Shown here: positions 43,120 to 46,969 of the stretch, piece after piece
Position numbering within the stretch: the stretch's first letter is position 1
How the letters are laid out: the number at the start of each line of letters is the position of its first letter
Assembly (NCBI GenBank): GCA_045598025.1
Contig: JAZLLH010000019.1
Location: 1 to 46,969 of the forward strand
Length of the DNA stretch: 46,969 nt
From: UBA1195 sp045598025
GTDB lineage: Bacteria; Bacteroidota; Bacteroidia; Bacteroidales; WCHB1-69
Direction: 5' to 3'
Position numbers and translations under genes: made by a program
The notes under the pieces: generated by a model
Database searches by the model: none
Told to the model about the DNA's origin: nothing
What the model saw: the letters and a program-made list of their open reading frames with translations, nothing else

Positions 43120-43127
43120 CAAAAATA
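43120..43127 (-). promoter_or_regulatory. -7 element of tRNA-Gln
   Basis: Leftward TATTTTTG matches TAnnTTTG and lies 14 bases before the mature tRNA 5' end, leaving room for a leader of about seven bases. No -33 box with normal spacing is seen. Confidence 0.5.
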
Positions 43128-43266
43128 GTCATTTTACCAATGCCAAGCATGCTTTTCTATCTTTTTTTTACACCATATAATAGCATAAAAAACAATTTAT
43201 TACAAATAATCATCCGTTGAAAGCGCAAAAATCTGTCCTTTTTGGCAGCCAGCTTTGGAAGTTTTT

Positions 43267-45750
43267 TTACATTTCTTCTCCTTCTTCGTATCCGGCACCC
43301 GATTCCTGCTGCATGCGTTTCATATCGGGACGGGGCTTGGCATTACCGAACTGATAGGCCAAAGAAAGACGGATGCGCCGACCGAACTGTCCTTCATAAT
43401 CCTGATAGAAACCGTCTCCGGCAGTAATGGTATGCCAACTTTGCGTATTGAAGAGGTCACGTACATTGAGATTCATAGTCAACTTTTTGTTGAAGAAGGA
43501 TTTACGCAATCCGGCATCCACACTGTAATTGGCTTTGCGTTCACCTTGGGCGACCAGATGCGGAGCCTCGTAACGTCCTGTCAACTGCAGGGAGAATCCT
43601 TTGGGCAAAAGAAAACTGCCCAACATGCGGATGTTCCAGGTAAATTCATCGTCTCCGGGATCCGTTACAGGAGCAGCCATGCCCGCCATCCAATAACTGA
43701 AGGAGTCCAATACATTATAATAGAAGTTCAGCGTTGTGGTGAGGTCCAGAATCTTGAAAAGGGTGTTCTTGGAAATCAACTCCAAACCGGTTCGGGCTTC
43801 ATGTGCCACATTGACGAAAGTACCCATCATCACCTGGCCCTCACGATAGCGGATGCGCTGTATCATATTGTCAGTATTCCGATGGTAGAGGGAAAGTGAC
43901 AAGGTGTGCAGTTTCCAGTTTTTCAAATAATTGAACTCTAAAGAATTGGAATATTCAGGTACCAGATAGGGATTACCGAAAGATATGTTCACTGTATCTT
44001 CCAGATTGATGAAAGGATTCAGACGGAAGCCCCGGGGCCGACTGATGCGCCGGGTGTAATTCAACTGAACCTCATTTCCCTTGGGCAGTGCGTAGGCCAG
44101 GAAAAGACTGGGAAAGAAATTGAAATAGGATGTGTCGTAGGAAGGGGCCGTAGCGCGCTGCTGACCATACGCCAACGACTGGGTATGCACTCCGGTGTAT
44201 TCACCGCGCAACCCGAGTTGGTAACTGAACTGATTGATTTTATGCGAAAAAGTAGCATATAAAGCATGTATATTCCTGTCGTAGAAATAATCGTTGTACG
44301 ATCGGGTATCCTCCTTCAGCGAAGCCTCGTTGCGACCGGAGAAGGTTTTGACCGGGCTCTCCTCTCCCTGCAATTCACCCTTGTAACCGGCTTCCAGTTT
44401 CATCGTCTCCGTAAAACGGTTTACATAGTCTGCCTGAAAGGTCCAGAAATGGGAATGCATTCCACTCTCCTGCCTTTGGCAGGTAGAATCAAGGGAATAT
44501 AAGGCGTCGTAAGTCTGAAGAAACAATTTCTCATTGTCCATATTCCAGCGGTTATAGGATGCCAGCAAATCCAGACTGGACTTTTCGGAAAAAAGGTGCT
44601 GGTATCCCAAAGAGGCACTGCCTCCGAGATTATGGTTATCCTGGTCGCTGAACCGCCAGCTGGTGTCGTACATTTCGGGCACATCGGAAGTATAGATATT
44701 TTTGTTGGTACCACTGCGATGTCCGATGTTTCCCATGAGGTCCAGGTTGAAGCGGTCCTTATCGGTCATACGGTAGGTCGCGCCACCGCGCAACATCAGG
44801 TTGGGACCCGTATTGAGATTTTCCGCTTCCTGATTCAGGAAGGAAATTTTATGACCTTCCGCATCCAGATTGTCGCGCAGGGTATATTCCTTGCGGTAAT
44901 GGGTATGACGGCGGAATCCCAGATTGGCGTACAGATCCCACTTCTTGGAATTGTAATTGATATTGGCATTCAGATTGCCACTGAGATGTCCAGAGGCATC
45001 CACCGCCCCGCCGCCTTGCACGCTGCCGTAATAGCCACGCCGTTTGTCCTTTTTCATGATAATATTGATGATACCTGTGGTACCTTCGGGACTGTATTTG
45101 GCAGAAGGATTGGTGATGACTTCAATTTTTTCAATGTTTTCGGCCGGAATCTGTTCCAGAATCTGTCCCTGATTGTCCGCTGTCAGGCCGGAAGGTTTCC
45201 CGTCTATCCAGATGGTCACGTTGGTATTGCCACGAAGAGAAATGCTGCCTTCGTTATCCACTTCCACGGAAGGAATGGTTTCCAGTAATTCGCTGGCCGA
45301 ACTTCCCGCCGTGGTCAGGTCCTGATCCACATTGAACACTTTCTTATCCACTTCCAGAGACATCTGCGAACGCTGGGTAGTCACAGTAACATCTTTCAGC
45401 TGATGAGCGCTTTGTTTCATTTCCAGACGGGCAAACTGGACCTTCGGAGCCTGAGAGGTCACAGCAAACGAACGCTCCAAGGAATCATATCCGACAAAAG
45501 TAACCAGCAAAAGATACTTTCCAGTCTTCAGATCCGATATAAAAAAACGACCCTGCAGGTCCGTCATATCTCCTTTGACGAGGGACCGGTCGGCCGCATT
45601 CAGCACTCGGACCGTCACCGATTCCAAAGCCTCCGAAGTGGCGGCTTCATATATACTTCCCTTCACACTTCCTACTACTTGTGCCCGCGCGCACAACAAC
45701 GACATACAACACAACACGCACAATAGAGAAATTTTTATTGATCTGCCCAT
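43267..45750 (-). CDS. Outer-membrane beta-barrel TonB-receptor-like protein
   Basis: An 827-residue outer-membrane protein with signal peptide (to about residue 23), a carboxypeptidase-regulatory-like domain (VKGSIYEAATSEALESVTV, about 29-110), then a plug domain with IWIDGKPSGLTADNQGQIL and ITNPSAKYSPEGTTGIINII. The remaining 550 residues form the beta-barrel of the outer-membrane beta-barrel family (PF14905-like) found in Bacteroidetes. The protein ends in a methionine- and glutamate-rich tail, not a terminal aromatic residue. No SusD- or DUF4249-like partner is adjacent. It lies alone between the tRNA and the right-end accessory zone; ligand unknown. Confidence 0.9.
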   Translation of the reverse strand: MGRSIKISLLCVLCCMSLLCARAQVVGSVKGSIYEAATSEALESVTVRVLNAADRSLVKGDMTDLQGRFFISDLKTGKYLLLVTFVGYDSLERSFAVTSQAPKVQFARLEMKQSAHQLKDVTVTTQRSQMSLEVDKKVFNVDQDLTTAGSSASELLETIPSVEVDNEGSISLRGNTNVTIWIDGKPSGLTADNQGQILEQIPAENIEKIEVITNPSAKYSPEGTTGIINIIMKKDKRRGYYGSVQGGGAVDASGHLSGNLNANINYNSKKWDLYANLGFRRHTHYRKEYTLRDNLDAEGHKISFLNQEAENLNTGPNLMLRGGATYRMTDKDRFNLDLMGNIGHRSGTNKNIYTSDVPEMYDTSWRFSDQDNHNLGGSASLGYQHLFSEKSSLDLLASYNRWNMDNEKLFLQTYDALYSLDSTCQRQESGMHSHFWTFQADYVNRFTETMKLEAGYKGELQGEESPVKTFSGRNEASLKEDTRSYNDYFYDRNIHALYATFSHKINQFSYQLGLRGEYTGVHTQSLAYGQQRATAPSYDTSYFNFFPSLFLAYALPKGNEVQLNYTRRISRPRGFRLNPFINLEDTVNISFGNPYLVPEYSNSLEFNYLKNWKLHTLSLSLYHRNTDNMIQRIRYREGQVMMGTFVNVAHEARTGLELISKNTLFKILDLTTTLNFYYNVLDSFSYWMAGMAAPVTDPGDDEFTWNIRMLGSFLLPKGFSLQLTGRYEAPHLVAQGERKANYSVDAGLRKSFFNKKLTMNLNVRDLFNTQSWHTITAGDGFYQDYEGQFGRRIRLSLAYQFGNAKPRPDMKRMQQESGAGYEEGEEM

Positions 45751-45878
45751 ACTTTTCTTACAAAAATTTTAACGCAGTTGATGTAACGGATAAAAAAAAG
45801 AAAAATTGCCCCAGTACATGACAAAAAAAACACATGTATTTTGCTGTTGCCGGCATGGGCGCTGAGTTGAAACACACT

Positions 45879-45935
45879 TTACCGCATCTCAAAATCCTGC
45901 TTGCCGATGGGTATCTTCTTCAGCAACTGTTCCAT
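45879..45935 (-). pseudogene. 5' scrap of an AAA-ATPase/PD-(D/E)XK-like gene
   Basis: Leftward from the ATG at 45935 the frame reads MEQLLKKIPIGKQDFEMR and then stops. The motif KIPIGxQDFE is how the repetitive Bacteroidales family of AAA-ATPase-like proteins with a nuclease-like C-terminus begins; intact members run to over 500 residues and continue with LRE...YVDKT. Only 18 codons remain here. The preceding bases CCTAAAACTTTGTATC look like a retained promoter. Recognition rests on this short match, so confidence is moderate. Confidence 0.5.
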
Positions 45936-45992
45936 GATACAAAGTTTTAGGCGATTATAACGCAGTTTCCTCGCCGTTTATTGCACCCTTTT

Positions 45993-46020
45993 ACAAATTA
46001 ACAATTTACAATGAACAATT
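45993..46020. repeat. Short AACAATT-type repeat patch
   Basis: The bases acaaattaacaatttacaa followed by tgaacaatt form three degenerate copies of a seven-base unit around (T/A)AACAATT. Such patches occur in many intergenic regions of Bacteroidetes and often flank insertions. It overlaps the end of the RHS-like fragment, giving that frame its last codons. Confidence 0.4.
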
Positions 46021-46170
46021 ATTTTTACAACGCGTGTGCAGAGGCCCGGTCTCTTCGTCCAACTCCTTGGCGTTGAAGGTGTAGTTGGGGAGAGCGGAGA
46101 GGGTGACGATGCCCTGCACACGCCCGCCTTCCCTGAAGTTGTCTTCCGTGTGTACGTTTGCCGTGGTCAT
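46006..46170 (-). pseudogene. Fragment carrying an RHS-core motif
   Basis: A leftward 54-codon frame from the ATG at 46170. Residues 29-42 read NYTFNAKELDEETG, close to the RHS repeat-associated core motif (Y.FNGKELDEETG, normally followed by YYYGARYY). After ETG the match ends (PLHTRCKNN) and the frame runs into the AACAATT repeats. The N-terminal 28 residues do not resemble RHS. This looks like a chimeric remnant left by recombination at an RHS locus, whose full genes encode polymorphic toxins or surface proteins. The sequence is GC-richer than the ORF beside it. Confidence 0.55.
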
Positions 46171-46210
46171 GCGATGTGAAAAATTGAAAACGTAAAAATA
46201 GTCAATTTTA

Positions 46211-46714
46211 CTAATATTCTCTGATTAAAGACAAACGTTTTTTCTTATACATTAAATCCATCTTCTTTGCTCCATCTATATACATTACATCTTCCAGTCT
46301 CAAGTCATAAAATGTCTGTACATTTTCTGTAACAGAAAAAAGACCTTTAGGAAATTCTGCTAATGATCCATCTCCCATGACAAAAAAATACCTATCTTTT
46401 AAAACGAAAAAAAACTTAGATTTATGGAATTTGCTGTACTCTATTGATGATTGCACTATTGAAAACATAAACTTTTCATCATCATACTTTTTCACATATA
46501 CAACATTGACATTTTTTTCACCAACTTTTTTTTCTTCACAAAAGGATGTTTTTCTTATAACTGCATTCAGAGTGCGCAAAAAAGACTTTTGATTTACCTT
46601 CAATTCCGGCAAATCAAAATAAACAGTATCATATTGTAAACAAACTTGAGATTCTGCCACATCATGATAAATAGATAAAATGCAAAACACAAAAACAATA
46701 CGTATGTACTTCAT
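46211..46714 (-). CDS. AT-rich secreted orphan protein
   Basis: A 167-residue protein with a signal peptide (MKYIRIVFVFCILSIYHDVAES, cleavage near 22). The mature part is rich in lysine, phenylalanine and tyrosine (SKFFFVLKDRYFFVMGDG) and has two cysteines. I do not recognise it. Its coding sequence is strikingly AT-rich, unlike all upstream genes, which suggests transfer. The RHS-core fragment lies 40 bases downstream on the same strand, and an IS-like end lies upstream. A role as an immunity or surface protein tied to an RHS locus is only a hypothesis. No promoter match is visible before the ATG. Confidence 0.65.
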   Translation of the reverse strand: MKYIRIVFVFCILSIYHDVAESQVCLQYDTVYFDLPELKVNQKSFLRTLNAVIRKTSFCEEKKVGEKNVNVVYVKKYDDEKFMFSIVQSSIEYSKFHKSKFFFVLKDRYFFVMGDGSLAEFPKGLFSVTENVQTFYDLRLEDVMYIDGAKKMDLMYKKKRLSLIREY

Positions 46715-46867
46715 GATTCCTTACTATCTATGACTTATTGATATATTCTTGGGCAACAAATTTCCGTGAGAGGATTGAACATTCCCATAAGGAATATATT
46801 TTTTATTTACATAAATATAGCTATCTGGGAGACTGTCCGAAAATCTGTGTCATGTTGAAAAAATAAT

Positions 46868-46875
46868 TACATTTG
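46868..46875 (+). promoter_or_regulatory. -7 element of the putative transposase
   Basis: TACATTTG matches TAnnTTTG and lies four bases before the ATG at 46880, implying a leaderless or very short-leader transcript unless the true start is the in-frame ATG at 46925. Confidence 0.35.
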
Positions 46876-46879
46876 CAGC

Positions 46880-46969
46880 ATGAAAGAAGAACGTAAAGAA
46901 AAAGCAGCAAGAACCCGGGCATACATGTCTGGATTACAGTCAGAGATAGACCGCATTATACCTGACAGA
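46880..46969 (+). CDS. Putative IS256-family transposase, first 30 codons
   Basis: The frame stays open from the ATG to the window edge: MKEERKEKAARTRAYMSGLQ, continuing SEIDRIIPDR. A basic helical start followed by AYMxGLxxEIDRIIP resembles N-termini of Bacteroidetes IS256-family transposases, which use a DDE active site located far beyond this fragment. It is preceded by an IS-end-like sequence and a -7 promoter element. The assignment is from this short region only. Confidence 0.5.
   Translation, partial: MKEERKEKAARTRAYMSGLQSEIDRIIPDR

Larger units (their letters stand above)
46827..46969 (+). mobile_element. Left end of an IS256-family-like insertion sequence (cut by edge)
   Basis: The sequence at about 46829-46848 (GAGACTGTCCGAAAATCTGT) resembles the terminal inverted repeat of IS256 elements, which begins GATAAAGTCCGTATAATTGT. 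A transposase-like frame starts 32 bases later. The right end, the target duplication and most of the transposase are outside the window, so the family is provisional. Confidence 0.55.

Noticed and set aside
1..46969. CRISPR array, prophage or known defence island
   Set aside because: No regularly spaced repeats, cas genes, phage structural genes or restriction genes were recognised.

Overview
The window is about 47 kb of chromosome from a member of the Bacteroidota, most likely order Bacteroidales. Several things point there: two SusC/TonB-type outer-membrane receptors with carboxypeptidase-like N-terminal domains, a DUF4249-type lipoprotein, a PorQ-like type IX secretion (T9SS) protein, a secreted protein with a T9SS type A C-terminal sorting domain, DUF4369-type thioredoxin lipoprotein relatives, and repeated TAnnTTTG (-7) promoter elements instead of sigma70 boxes. 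Most of the region is ordinary housekeeping sequence of roughly balanced GC, with genes packed in long operons. The last 1.2 kb is AT-rich and looks like an accessory scrap zone.

Layout. 1-3171: the 5' end of ligA (leftward), an uncharacterised nucleotidyltransferase (rightward), then a leftward pair of a LuxC-like acyl-CoA reductase and a LolD-like ATPase. 3260-11217: a tight rightward operon of a secreted hypothetical protein, an LTA-synthase-like membrane sulfatase, uvrC, rsgA, a GntP permease and ispE. 11200-15968: a leftward overlapping cluster of an 84-residue hypothetical protein, an acetyl-CoA hydrolase/CoA-transferase, a TonB-dependent receptor and a DUF4249 lipoprotein. 16076-17892: leftward LptF/LptG permease and NUDIX hydrolase. 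17915-20685: rightward pyrE, a MurU-like sugar-phosphate nucleotidyltransferase and radA. 20691-27423: a seven-gene leftward run of a YegS-like lipid kinase, a DEDDh exonuclease, an RluD-type pseudouridine synthase, two tandem thioredoxin-domain paralogues, porQ and a small membrane protein. 27527-30931: an RluA-type synthase (rightward), then ROK kinase, trmO and pta (leftward). 31137-39687: a rightward run of an SRPBCC protein, an LpxL-type acyltransferase, a zinc-less sirtuin, two FAD oxidoreductases, a YD-like repeat T9SS cargo, a YitT membrane protein and rarA. 39782-42974: a small lipoprotein, a MauE/DoxX-thioredoxin fusion, queE and an RlmD-type methyltransferase, ending in a strong hairpin terminator. 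Then come tRNA-Gln(CTG) (leftward) and a second outer-membrane receptor-like barrel (leftward).

45751-46969 differs from the rest. It holds a 5' scrap of an AAA-ATPase-like gene, a scrap carrying the RHS-core motif, short AACAATT-type repeats, an AT-rich secreted orphan ORF and, at the edge, what looks like the left end of an IS256-family element with the first 30 codons of its transposase. This is the part most likely to have been acquired or rearranged.

Themes. Envelope biology recurs: lipoprotein export ATPase, LPS export permease, lipid A-type acyltransferase, membrane sulfatase, two receptors, T9SS component and cargo, periplasmic thioredoxins. RNA modification also recurs (two pseudouridine synthases, TrmO, QueE, RlmD), as does DNA repair (LigA, UvrC, RadA, RarA). 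No CRISPR array, prophage or complete novel defence system is visible. The least explained items are the redox modules, the YD-repeat cargo, the 84-residue ORF and the right-end scrap zone.
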